DNA from: Macrolepiota albuminosa
Lineage: Eukaryota; Basidiomycota; Agaricomycetes; Agaricales; Agaricaceae
DNA: 64,000 nucleotides
Reading direction: 5' to 3'
Assembly: GCA_027475525.1 (NCBI GenBank)
Contig: JAMWFC010000086.1
Location: 496,001 to 560,000, forward strand
Part shown: positions 49,054 to 58,831 of the stretch, in pieces
Layout: each line of letters opens with the position of its first letter
Position numbering within the stretch: the stretch's first letter is position 1
The notes under the pieces: generated by a model
Told to the model about the DNA's origin: nothing
Databases searched by the model: none
The model's input: only the letters and a program-made list of their open reading frames with translations
Program-made: the position numbers and the translations under genes

Positions 49054-49232
49054 CGCTAGCATCATTAATGTGATCCGTTTAAAACTCCAGAGATTTCTGC
49101 AGTGGCATGGGTTGGTCGTCTTTGCGCATGTGGTCATTCCAGATCTCGTGACTATGCGCAACTTCGTCCAACCCATACCCGCTTCAGTAATTTCTAGCGT
49201 TTTTAACGGATCAACTTGATGATGCTAGCGAG
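49054..49232. repeat. long palindrome in the right arm
   Basis: Outer words CGCTAGCATCAT and ATGATGCTAGCG, then TGATCCGTTTAAAAC and TTTTAACGGATCA. Inner CATGGGTTGG...GCGCATGTGGTCATTCC pairs with TATGCGCAACTTCGTCCAACCCAT. The hairpin would be about 85 bp per arm. Confidence 0.7.
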
Positions 49233-49349
49233 TGATGAACGGATATTTTATTAGGGCTTACAGGCCCTATTAAAATATTTGTCACTAGCAGGAGTCCAAC
49301 CCGCCTCTCAATATTCCATTGTCACCATTAGACCCCATTAAGGTGGAGT

Positions 49350-49430
49350 AGGGGGAGTAGAACCCACCGCTGTACACAATATTGAATATCAATAAACGAA
49401 TATTCCACTGAACCACTGGGACTGGTTGCA
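49350..49430 (-). other. tRNA-like sequence in the right arm
   Basis: Inverted copy of 34095-34185: minus strand CCCAGTGGTTCAGTGGAATA ... GGTGGGTTCTACTCC. It keeps the A-box-like TTCAGTGG better than the left copy. Confidence 0.5.
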
Positions 49431-49799
49431 CCGCTGATGTCAGCTGGCTCACATGCCGACGTCAGCTACCGTCCGCTACCGTCCGCTGGCATGCCAGCGG
49501 ACAGCGGACACTCACGCACCCTCTTCCGCCCTTCCCCCTCTTTCTCCCCAGTGCCATCCTCTCCACTCCCCACACTACCTCACACGCCACCCCCGTCCAC
49601 CACATGCACCCCGCTTCCCTCCTCCCCCCTGACCTGACGTCCGCTGGGGTACCAGCGGACACCCACGCTCCTCCCCTTCCCCCTTCCCCCTCTTTCTCCC
49701 CACCCCCATCCCTCTTCCGCCACCCCCCACGCTCTCCAAGACGCCACCCCATGCGGCGGACACCCACGCACCCCGTTTCCTTCTCTCCCGCCCTGATGC

Positions 49800-49980
49800 C
49801 GGACGATGCCGGACGATGCCGGGGGTTGCCGACGGATTCCCGTGGATTCCGACGGATACCAGCGGATATCCGGCGGATGCCGACGGATGCACGACGGATG
49901 CCGACGGATGCCAGCGGGTCACGACGGCTGCCGACGAACTCCGACGGATGCCAGCTGATGGCCAGCTGATGGCTGCTGAT
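49800..49980. repeat. minisatellite GCCGACGGAT-like
   Basis: Short units (GACGGATGCC, GACGGATTCC, GGCGGATGCC and similar, 10-15 bp) are repeated about twelve times; the left arm has only a few at the same place. Confidence 0.75.
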
Positions 49981-50129
49981 GCCAACGCCCCTTTCAGGCC
50001 ACGAAAACTCTTTTGGGAGGTATGCCACCCCCCTTCCACCTCAAAAAATCCATACGGGAACCTGCAGAAACATATGTGGGCGTCCGTTCATTGTGTTATC
50101 CAACCTTTGAATCTATCTGTTAGTAATGG

Positions 50130-50208
50130 ACCTGTGGTGCAACGGTTAAATATGCGTTCCGTTGCTGGAGGCTTTCCCAAGGCTGGGGGTTCGATTCCCC
50201 CCACAGGC
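50130..50208 (+). other. tRNA-like sequence in the right arm
   Basis: Inverted counterpart of 33311-33390: ACCTGTGGTGCAACGGTTAA ... GGGGGTTCGATTCCCCC CACAGGC. Confidence 0.55.
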
Positions 50209-50600
50209 ATACGGCGGGCAAGACAAAGTTACTTTTTTCCTTGGTCCAATCAGACTCCGTGGACCTGCGTAGGCCTCTGTGGATGTCCGCTGGTGTCCTG
50301 CACAGGCCTGGGAGGGCCCGCGTAGGTTTGAGTCCATCGACGTACGTCTGCGTGGATGTCCGCTGGTGGCTTGCATAGGCCTGCGTAGATTTTCAGGGCC
50401 CTTTCATGGACGTACACTGGCATTGGGGGTGGGAAAAGGATGGAAGGGGAGACGCGCAGCCTTGAGTTATTGCGGGGAGGAATGGAGAGGGGAGGGAAGT
50501 GGGGAACCTCGAGGAGGGTTTATTCATGCCATGAAGTCCGCCAATGGAGGAGGTTTTCACTCGTGTGCTGATGCCCGCCGGTGGCTGCTGACGCACATTG

Positions 50601-51440
50601 ACGTCCGCTAGTGTCCGCTGGCATCCGCCGGGCCTGCGTGCGCATGTGTGTGCCTGCCTTTTATTGATCCACTGGACCGTGTCATACAGCACATTGTGAC
50701 ACGTCCGCGGCTCTGTATTCTACGGCACTGTGGGGACTGCTCCGCTCCAGTGTAGCGGACTCCGCTGGACACGTATGGTACAGCACAAAGCGGGCTCCCG
50801 TACAACGTATGACACGTACCGTTGTGATGCCCTACCCTGTGAAAATTCCATGTTTGACAATTGATCATATGAAGCTCCACTATAATATCACTATGTATTG
50901 CTTTTGCAGACCCTGTTTCAAATATGTTCTAAACTCAAATTTAAAGATATTGTTAAATATAAGTAATAGGCTTGTCTTTATTTATTTCTACCCACTGACT
51001 GCATATGCTCACACACATCCATCTCATAGTTGCTAGACATACCAATGAATGTATATGATCTTCAATCTGGGTAACTTTTATCCAAGTCATTTCTTTTAAG
51101 AACATTTTAATTGATGGTGTCTACATCACTTGATTTCAAAGACCTTACTATTGCTATGCTCTTCTAGACTTAACAACTTATTTTCTATTTACCTTTTCAA
51201 AACAGACACTGCCTATTTTTTTCTTGAAACAAATCAATACTTTGATGTTCCTCTCATTCTATCCTTCTAAATGTTACTTTGCTTTAGTATCAGACTGTGT
51301 ACTTGCATTTGATAAAAATGTTTTCAATGTTCATATTGTCATGAATTGTTTATTCTCATATAATGACATGAATATATTTGTCTTGTTAGCATTTTCTCAT
51401 ATAGTCTTATATAAATCTGTTGCTGCCTATAGTTTATCTA
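50601..51440. other. outer flank of the KDZ element and AT-rich sequence
   Basis: 50601-50830 still contains words of the element (GTCCGCTGG, GTCATACAGCAC, ACACGTATG). From 50880 base composition turns AT-rich, like the Gypsy sequence that follows. No gene recognised. Confidence 0.45.
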
Positions 51441-51683
51441 AACAGACAAATGAGCCATGCAATGGTGCAGTATGGAATGAACATAACTATACAGACACCG
51501 GGCTCACATAGCTGGGAATATATGGATATAGCGAACTTTGATTGCTATGACATGATATTGGGAACACCATTCATGTGGCATAACAAAGTCATGCTAGACT
51601 TTGAGCACTGTCAGATGCTAGTCAATGGGAAAGTAATCTCAGCTAAATGGGCTACAGCAGACGACACTAATAATCACCTGTAA
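51440..51683 (+). pseudogene. Gypsy retropepsin fragment
   Basis: GMNITIQTPGSHSWEYMDIA followed by FDCYDMILGTPFMWHNKVML. The YDMILGTPFM box is the conserved C-terminal part of Ty3/Gypsy aspartic proteases. The active-site DSG part is not visible upstream. Confidence 0.75.
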
Positions 51684-52062
51684 TACCACTGTACTACAGA
51701 GAAGTGCAAGGATTTTCCATAACTCGGTCAGCGCAAAGTGCTGGTGGTGGAGGATGTGGATGAGGAAGAATAGGCTACACCTGGACTGAGCTCAGACCAC
51801 AACATGGTGATGATGAGCGAGGAGGAGTATCAAGCCTCCAAGACAAGAGATGAGCAAACACTTGCTCCTGATGCTCAAGGCGCAAAGCCTCCAGGTAAAT
51901 GTCAGCAGAAGGCAAAAAAGTTTAAGGACTCAGTGGATGTATGTCCACCTACGTCCTCACGAGTCAAGTTAGATGACTTAAAGGACAGCAACTGAGAGGC
52001 AGAAGCCTCATATTGTGAGGACTCATGGTTCTTATAGAAGCAACCAGCTCCCCTCCCTGAGT

Positions 52063-52435
52063 TGTAAGGGTGACCTCTAGAGGCTGTGGCTCAGTCACAC
52101 AGCTGGCAGAGGGAAATTCAAAGTGTATTAGAGTATGTACTGACAATATCATAATAACTACTCACCTGGCAGAGGAAGATCCAAAGAGAACAAGTCTAGG
52201 GATTCCCTATGCCAGGTTGGATGCTTCTGGGGCTTCTGAAGCATGGGAAACAACTGTACAGTACAACAAAACCTTAAAAACTCAAAAATTGACTAACTAA
52301 ACAACTGTGCAAACAAGGCAGGAAAACTCCGGACTTTAGAAGTCAGAAAGGCAAACTCCAGCTTATATAAGTGGTCTGGAAGCGGTGCTGAAGGGCCCAC
52401 ACTTGTCTGAATAGTAGCTAAAGAACCAGAGCATC
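52063..52435 (-). repeat. truncated LTR (373 of 519 bp)
   Basis: Aligns without length change to 54411-54783; the match ends at GAGCATC, where protease sequence begins. Confidence 0.9.
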
Positions 52436-52440
52436 CCCTG

Positions 52441-54206
52441 GCCCAGTCAATCTCAGGATTGTGATCACGCAGCCAGGAGAACCCAAGTATCATGTCCTGC
52501 TTTCCTAGGCTGGTGACCGCAAAGACAGCACACTCAGAATGTGTGTGATAACAACGAAGGACTAAATCCACCACTAAGTGGATGGATCCAGCTTCTTTGA
52601 GCGTACCGTCAATGTTATAGACTGGAATAGGGTGAGAGAGGGGTTGGGTAGTGAGCTGGTGTTGTTCCACAGAATGGGTGTCCAGGAAGAGTCTAGTAGC
52701 ACCACTGTCTAAGAGAGCTATGACACTTCGAGTCTGCTGAGTGTCAGTTGTCTCAATCTCCACATTCAGATGCAGAGAGTTGGGAGAGGGAGTGGAGGCA
52801 ACAACATAGCAATGAGGAAGACGTCGTTCCCAAGCTGGGACACATGGTTGTCGGACAGGAGAAGGAGGAGAGAAGGTCTTAGCTGAGGCTTGGACCAAGG
52901 AGGTATTCTGTATGTCAGAGGGGGTGCTTACAGTTTCAGTCAGAGAATGAGGAACAGGGAGCGATACATTAGAAGGTTCTACTGATAGACATGTAAACTG
53001 ATTAGCACCAGGCAGCGGAGGCGTACAACTCATCCATTGCTCTATTGAAAACCCTCCCCTGCAGAACTAAAGGACCTATCTGATAGTTCTGCTATAGCTT
53101 CCACAGGACCCAAGGACTCATTCAAAGGTTCTGTTTCAGTCTGTACATCTGGAGAGGGGTTTCCTCAAACGTCTCAGGCAGCAAGGAGCAGAAGAAGAAG
53201 CTCTTCCTGCTCTAAAGCTGAGAGATAGCGCACCTCCAACCTCTGGGGGCAATATCAAGCAAAGTGACCAGGCTTCCCACAGCAACGGCAAAGGAGAGGA
53301 AGGGAGGAACATTGACAAGAGGCATCAACATCCATAGGTACTCCAAGAGGGAGGGGACGTGCTGCAGGTACCTGAGCTGGGGGTGAAGCACAAAATGGAA
53401 AGGAGGGCTGGATGGAATGATGAGCAGGAAAAGATGCCTGTGAGGTGGAGCGAGGGGTGGTTCTACGGTGGAGCTCACATCATAACTCCATGAGCTGCCA
53501 CTGATCCCGTGCTACCTGATACCAGGTCTTGATACTTGTGTCATCAGGTCATCCCTCAGCCATGCTGTTGATCCGGTCAATGAGAAAGGGAAGGAGGCCA
53601 TCTCAGAAGGTGAGACAGAGCTGAAGACCATCTGAATAGCAGGCCTGTTCAGCCAGAGCTTTGAAGGAGTCAATATATTCATCTAGAGTCCGCTTCTCCT
53701 GCCCATATCGATGAGGATCTCAGAGAGTGAGGGCTGCCACCTTAGCAGAGTCCAAGGGAAAGAACTCTGTCTAAAACTCCTTCTCAAACTGATCTCAACT
53801 TCCAAAACTCTCCACTCCTTCAGGGCGTCAAAAGACTCGTAGCGCGTACATTGAAGCTCACCCAGACTTCATGTAAGAAAGAACCCAAGCAATCTTGAGA
53901 ACATCAGAGGGGAAAGCCTCACCACTAAGCTGAATATAGGTTGCAGAAAACACTCGCCCATCGCTCGGTCACCATTGAATGCGTCTGGAAGTGCTGGGCA
54001 AGGAATATTGGCATGAACTGGGGGAAGGCCCCGAAGCAAGGGACTGGGGGTGTGTGAGCCCTAACTGGAGGTGCCTGGAGAGGGGTAGGAGCGAGAGGGA
54101 GGCGCTCTAAGAGGGCCTGAAGGGAATGGGAGATGGTGTCTGTGGCCTGATATAATCCAGCAAATTCGGTGGTGTGGAGGGTGAGGGAAGCTTGAGTAGT
54201 CTGCAC
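52441..54206 (-). pseudogene. gag-protease remains of the nested Gypsy
   Basis: Protease: VIALLDSGATRLFLDTH (DSGA active site) and GKQDMILGFSWLRDHNPEID. Upstream in gag: CCGKPGHFA, stop, YCPQRLEV, a zinc knuckle interrupted by a stop. A Pro-rich stretch follows ALLERLPLAPTPLQAPP. The protease frame is open, gag is full of stops, and the frame ends abruptly at the LTR junction. Confidence 0.85.
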
Positions 54207-54410
54207 CTAAGTCTCCAGAGCAAGCAAGCAACCCCAGGCATCATCCTGAGGGGCAGAAGCATCCAGGGGAGTGTCTGAGGGGGCTGGTTGGGTCATAGAA
54301 GCAACAGAGGGGCAGGGAGTAATTCAGTGGAGGAGGGACCTAAAGGGGCAAGAGAGGGCTCAAGCAGGCTGAAGGGGGCTCCCAGACTGAAATGTAGAGA
54401 CTTGTTCTGC

Positions 54411-54929
54411 TGTAAGGGTGACCTCTAGAGGCTGTGGCTCAGTCACACAGCTAGCAGAGGGAGATCCAAAGTGTATTAGAGTATGTACTGACAATATCAT
54501 AATAACTACTCACCTAGCAGAGGGAGATCCAAAGAGAACAAGTCTAGGGATTCCCTATGCCAGGTTGGATGCTTCTGGGGCCTCTGAAGCATGGGAAACA
54601 ACTGTACAGTACAACAAAACCTTAAAAACTCGAAAATTGACTAACCAAACAACTGTGCAAACAAGGCAGGAAAACTCCGGACTTTAGAAGTCAGAAAGGC
54701 AAACTCCAGCTTATATAAGTGGTCTGGAAGCGGTGCTGAAGGGCCCACACTTGTCTGAATAGTAGCTAAAGAACCAGAGCATCTCAAGGGCTGAGAGTAG
54801 TACTAACAGATAGTGTTGAAAGAATAGAAACAGTAAAATGAAATAATGTCAGAAGAAATAAGAGAATGAATGAAGGGAGAGTGAAGAGATAAGAAGCAAG
54901 AAAAGGAAGAAATAAGGAGTTTTCTGACA
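54411..54929 (-). repeat. intact LTR of the nested Gypsy
   Basis: 519 bp, TGTAAGGG to CTGACA, followed directly by TGAGT. Confidence 0.93.
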
Positions 54930-55053
54930 TGAGTACAACTGGGCATACAATACTCAAATGCTACAGGAGTGGAATGAGCTGGTGGCAGCCAGATGTGCGC
55001 AAAATGTGCATTAGCAACAAATAACCGTCACACCAGCATATTGCCAGCTAGCA

Positions 55054-56800
55054 TTGGATGAAGTTTCCATAGTGTATTCCCTTATATGTGAGGGGAAAAA
55101 CCTCATGGCTCATAGGGCAGCAATAGTGGAATCCCTGCTAAGGCTGCACATACCTGATAACAGTCTTGATTGGATGCTTGCAATACACAAGCAATATGCA
55201 CAGCAGCCTCAGCCACCTTCAGCTATGGTAGAAGTACTTTCTCCAATGCATCTGAAGAGGAAACAGAAGGCAACGAGCCTTCATGAGGACAATATTCCTT
55301 GGTTGCAGCAGCAATGGCAAGAGAAATTTGCTGATATGGTCAATGGGACCAAGGAGGAGCTCCCACCATGGTGGGAGGTGAACCATGAGATCAATTTCAT
55401 AGACAAGAGCAAGCAGTACAAGTACCACTTGCCACGCTGTCCACACATACTCCAGGAGCAACTACGCGATAAAACTAATTGCTATTTGAATGCTCAATGG
55501 TGGTCACCATGCACCACTGCTCAGGCTGCACCATTACTGTGCATCCCAAAGAAGAATGGGACCATTCACACTGCTCTTGATGCATGGTCAGTGCAATGAT
55601 AATACCATAAAGGATGTAACTCCTTTACCAGATCAAGAAGTGATCTGGGAAGACATGGCTTGAGCAAAGTATTGCTCAAAGATTGACCTCATGGACACTT
55701 ATGAGCAGGTGCACATTTGCACCAAAGACATACCCAAGACCATGGTTGCATCAATTATGGACACGTTTACAAGCAACATCATGCAAATTGAGGACTATAA
55801 TGCCTCAGCAACCTTTCAGAAGTTAATGACCTCTATATTTTGAGATGTGATAGGATGCTTTATGCACGTCTACCTAGATGACATCTTCATCTATTCAGAT
55901 TTCATGGAGGAGCACAAACAGCACCTCAGAGTTGTGTTCAAATGACTATGCAAGTACAAGTTGTATTTGAAATGGAAAAAGTGTGAGCTTTATGCTCAAA
56001 GTATAGACTGCCTAGGGCATGTCATCAATGAGCAAAGTATACATCCTGATCAGGACAAGCTTGACCACATTCAGGAGTGGCACATGCCACAAAGCTACAA
56101 TGACATCCAATGGTTTGTTGGCCTTGTCAACTACATATTGAGCTTTCTGCCTGATGTTACTGCCTATACTGGGCCACTCATGGCCATGATGCAAAACAAG
56201 TCACCAATCAATTGGAGGCCGCTGTACCAGCAGTGCTTCAAAATAGTCAAACGGATCTGTATGAAGACTCTGGTTATTCAATCAATCGACCCCAGATGGG
56301 ATAAGCCTATCTGGCTCATTTGTGACACGTTTAAGACAAGCGTTGGTGCCATGTATGGCCAGGGGAGTAGCTGGCAGACATGCTGCCCAGCAGAGTTCAT
56401 GTTGGAGAAGTTCATGACTGCCCAGCAAAACTATGCTGTGCATGAGCTAGAGACTCTAGCCATACTTGAGGCCCTCCTCAAGTGGAAGGATAAACTGATG
56501 GGATACTCCATCCATATCATTACCAATCACAAGGCGCTTGAGTTTTTCAAGACTCAGGTGAGCTTATCACTGCATTAGTGACAGTGGATTGACTATATGT
56601 CGAGATACCAATTTGACATCACTTATATTAAAGGTGAACTTAATAAAGTAGCAGACTGTTTGTCTCACTACTTTGAGATTGATGTAGTCAGAGAGGCTCA
56701 TGAGCCTCATGAGTATGTGCAGGCAGACAGCCACATAGACTCAGATGGAGAGGATCTACCTCTCCATTGGTACTAGGAGATCAGGGAACATGTCCTAGAA
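55054..56800 (+). pseudogene. Gypsy reverse transcriptase-RNase H remains
   Basis: RT motifs: HLPRCPHILQEQL, PLLCIPKKNGTIH, DTYEQVHICTKDIPKT (motif A region), MHVYLDDIFIYSDFMEEH (YLDD, catalytic) and CLGHVINEQSIHPD. RNase H/connection: PIWLICDTFKTSVGAMYGQ, QQNYAVHELETLAILEALLK and ITNHKALEFF. Stops at several points (for example before LCKYKLYLKW) rule out function. Confidence 0.88.
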
Positions 56801-58126
56801 GTACGTGCAATTGATGGGAGAATGGATGCTGGAGTTGCCTTGCCAGAGATGAAAAATAAGAAGACTATGGGGCCAGCAGCAAGGCAGGAGTTCAAGGATT
56901 CCCAGGGAGCGGTAAGCATACCAATCTTTCTTTTATCATCCTTGCTGACTTAGTTATAAGTGCAACAAATGCTGGGCCAGAGGGGACCCTATTGATAGTC
57001 AGCCCTGCTAACAATGCAGGACCCTCAAGCAGGCCTATACTTTGGACGGCGCCAAGAGTTGTGAGTGTGCAGATGCCCCTGATGCAGTAGTGGAGTGCAC
57101 CTTTGCCCATGCCATCTTAGTCAAATGAGCATGGGAATTTGTTGAGGAAGAGAGGAAAAGGAAGGCCGCTGGCGATATGGCCACTATTTACAAGGTTTTT
57201 CTGATGTTGCCAATGTGCCAGGGAAACAAAAATGCAACAGTCAGTAACCATGGTGCTGGCAAGCACCCAGGGACAGTGATCCCTTCAAAATGACAAGTCT
57301 CTTTGCCTGCCAAGAGGAAAGGCAAGGCAAAGCATGTGCGGTTAGAGTCTCCTCCCCCTACCCCCAAGGATGTGGAGATGGAGGAGCTGGAGAAGGTGCT
57401 TGCTGCCAGTCACCTGCCACTAAGGGATTAGAAAGCTGGGCCCAGCAAGTTGCTATCCCCCATCCACCTGAGGGGTGCCTCCTTGCTGGTGGTCAATAAT
57501 GAGGGGGACCTGGCAGAGATATTAGCAGGAATAGGAGAGACTGGGAGAAGCGGCAGCAGTAGCTGGCGATGAAGACATGTTAGGGGAGAAGGATCTGGAT
57601 GTGTAGAAAGCAACAGATGAGCAGGCGGTTGAGGAGGCTGCAGATGAGCCACCAAGGGAGGAACCAGCCTGGCAGATGCTGCCACGTTTTGGTCCTGCCA
57701 CCTCCTGGCAGTCAGTATTTGACAAGGAGGATGGTTGTCAGGGTGGACTCTTCTTAGACCCCCCAACCAGTACCTCGCATCAATGGTGATGCCTTCTATT
57801 GGCTGGGCCAAGACTTGGTCTACCCAGTGGTTGCTTTGCATCCTTGGGAGATGCTGGAGCATTTTGCTGGAGGGGCAATCAGGATGGAGGAGGTTTTAGA
57901 TCAGAAGCAGGAACAAATCTGGGCCCAAATCATGGTGTTTTGCCTTTGTTACAACAACCTGGCATGTAGTCTTGCCATTCTGCAAGACTATCAAGCTGAC
58001 TGTCAGGATGCTCTAGACTGGCAAGCAGCCAATAACATTCAGCCCAGTGACCTGTTGCTGCTACGTGATCTTTCCTTGCTCCCTTTGGATGACAATTCTT
58101 TGCTGCTAGATGCTGATGATTATTAA
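56800..58126 (+). pseudogene. unassigned coding remains, possibly from another element
   Basis: After RNase H, no integrase follows. Instead there is a broken frame with RKRKAAGDMATIYKVFLMLP and a terminal block DAFYWLGQDLVYPVVALHPW ... SLAILQDYQADCQDALDWQA ending at 58126. Blocks like WLGQDL..A...WE with an LAILQDY motif recur, as I remember, in Agaricomycete gag-like or unknown proteins; the identity is open. Confidence 0.4.
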
Positions 58127-58555
58127 ATGGACTATAAAGTAGATTAGCTATCTTGTATATAGCTGATTCTTGCCTGTTAATATATCTTGTGTTTGGTGCC
58201 TGGACTTCCCAACTTGAAATAAAGACGGTAAGCAAATGAATAGAGTTTGGCAAAGGAGTGGCAGTATGGGGCAGTAAAACGGTAAGTAAGGTATGGCAAG
58301 GAGGAAACAGTCAGATACATGAAGTAAGGGACTTAGCAAAATTTTTGGAATAAAGGGAATGCTCAGTAGATCATCATAGCAAAAAACCCTTGGCAAAGAT
58401 TGCGCAAGACGCTAAGCGTTGGCAACATGCTAGCGCTGCATCTTGAGTATATACGGCAAATGTCTGTGAAGTATGGTACTGTAAGCAGTCTGGCAAGAAA
58501 AGTGAAGCAAAATTAGTAAGATGAAAGTGTAGGCTTATCAATGTTTTATAGTATT
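58127..58555. other. sequence between two converging Gypsy remains
   Basis: No gene; AT-rich. The 3' LTR of the minus-strand Gypsy could be here, but no second copy is in the window to prove it. Confidence 0.4.
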
Positions 58556-58677
58556 TTAGTCATTCTTTTCTTCTTCTGATATCGTTGACAAGTCATCGTC
58601 GTCTATTAATTCTGTTTCCTCAAGTTCCTGAAGCTTGGCGGTGTCAATGTCTAGTGCTTCAAATAGCAAGCTGATAT

Positions 58678-58831
58678 GTTTCCTAGCAAGATATGGCAGT
58701 AGGTGGAATGTGGCAACCGGTCTGTGGAGTACAGATCCATCTAGTTTGGACGTTGTTTCCTAGCAAGATATGGCAGTAGGTGGAATGTGGCAACCGGTCT
58801 GTGGAGTACAGATCCATCTAGTTTGGACGTA
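58678..58831. repeat. 77-bp head-to-tail duplication (probable assembly artefact)
   Basis: Offset of 77 between the copies starting at 58678 and 58755. Confidence 0.88.

Larger units (their letters stand above)
32930..50600 (+). mobile_element. large KDZ-type DNA transposon with about 1.7-kb inverted arms
   Basis: Long inverted arms (about 32930-34735 and 48945-50600, clearly homologous and near-identical over long stretches) enclose four genes: A (+, Zn-cluster), B (-), C (+, CxC2-KDZ transposase) and D (+, acidic repeats). KDZ (Kyakuja-Dileera-Zisupton) transposons are large elements expanded in mushroom fungi. Both ends are rich in tRNA-like sequences, palindromes and GTCCGCTGG-type words. 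The outer boundaries and target duplication are not resolved, because the left end meets an N gap. The span includes 27 probable 77-bp artefacts, so the real length is nearer 15.6 kb. No TET/JBP gene, reported in some KDZ elements, was seen. Confidence 0.8.
48945..50600 (-). repeat. right inverted arm of the KDZ element
   Basis: Inverted copy of 32930-34735. Differences from the left arm include an expanded minisatellite (49800-49980) and absence of the 77-bp duplications found on the left. This asymmetry also suggests that those duplications are not part of the element. Confidence 0.88.
52063..54929 (-). mobile_element. nested, internally deleted Ty3/Gypsy element
   Basis: Bounded by an intact LTR (54411-54929) and a truncated one (52063-52435), with the 5-bp target duplication TGAGT at 52058-52062 and 54930-54934. 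Between them, on the minus strand, are only gag and protease remains. RT, RNase H, integrase and 146 bp of the 3' LTR are missing in one deletion. It belongs to the same LTR family as the solo LTR at 28144-28661. Confidence 0.9.
50880..58126 (+). mobile_element. decayed Ty3/Gypsy-like region (host of a nested insertion)
   Basis: Retropepsin-like (51440-51683), then after the nested element RT and RNase H (55054-56800) read on the plus strand with many stops. The coding path is interrupted at 52063 by another Gypsy, with the target duplication TGAGT on both sides. No integrase or LTRs of this element are seen. The left limit is approximate, and the part after 56800 is of doubtful origin. Confidence 0.7.

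Noticed and set aside
52293..53033. Stand-alone aspartic protease gene
   Set aside because: The DSGA and DMILG motifs and gag remains upstream show it is the protease of a truncated Gypsy element.
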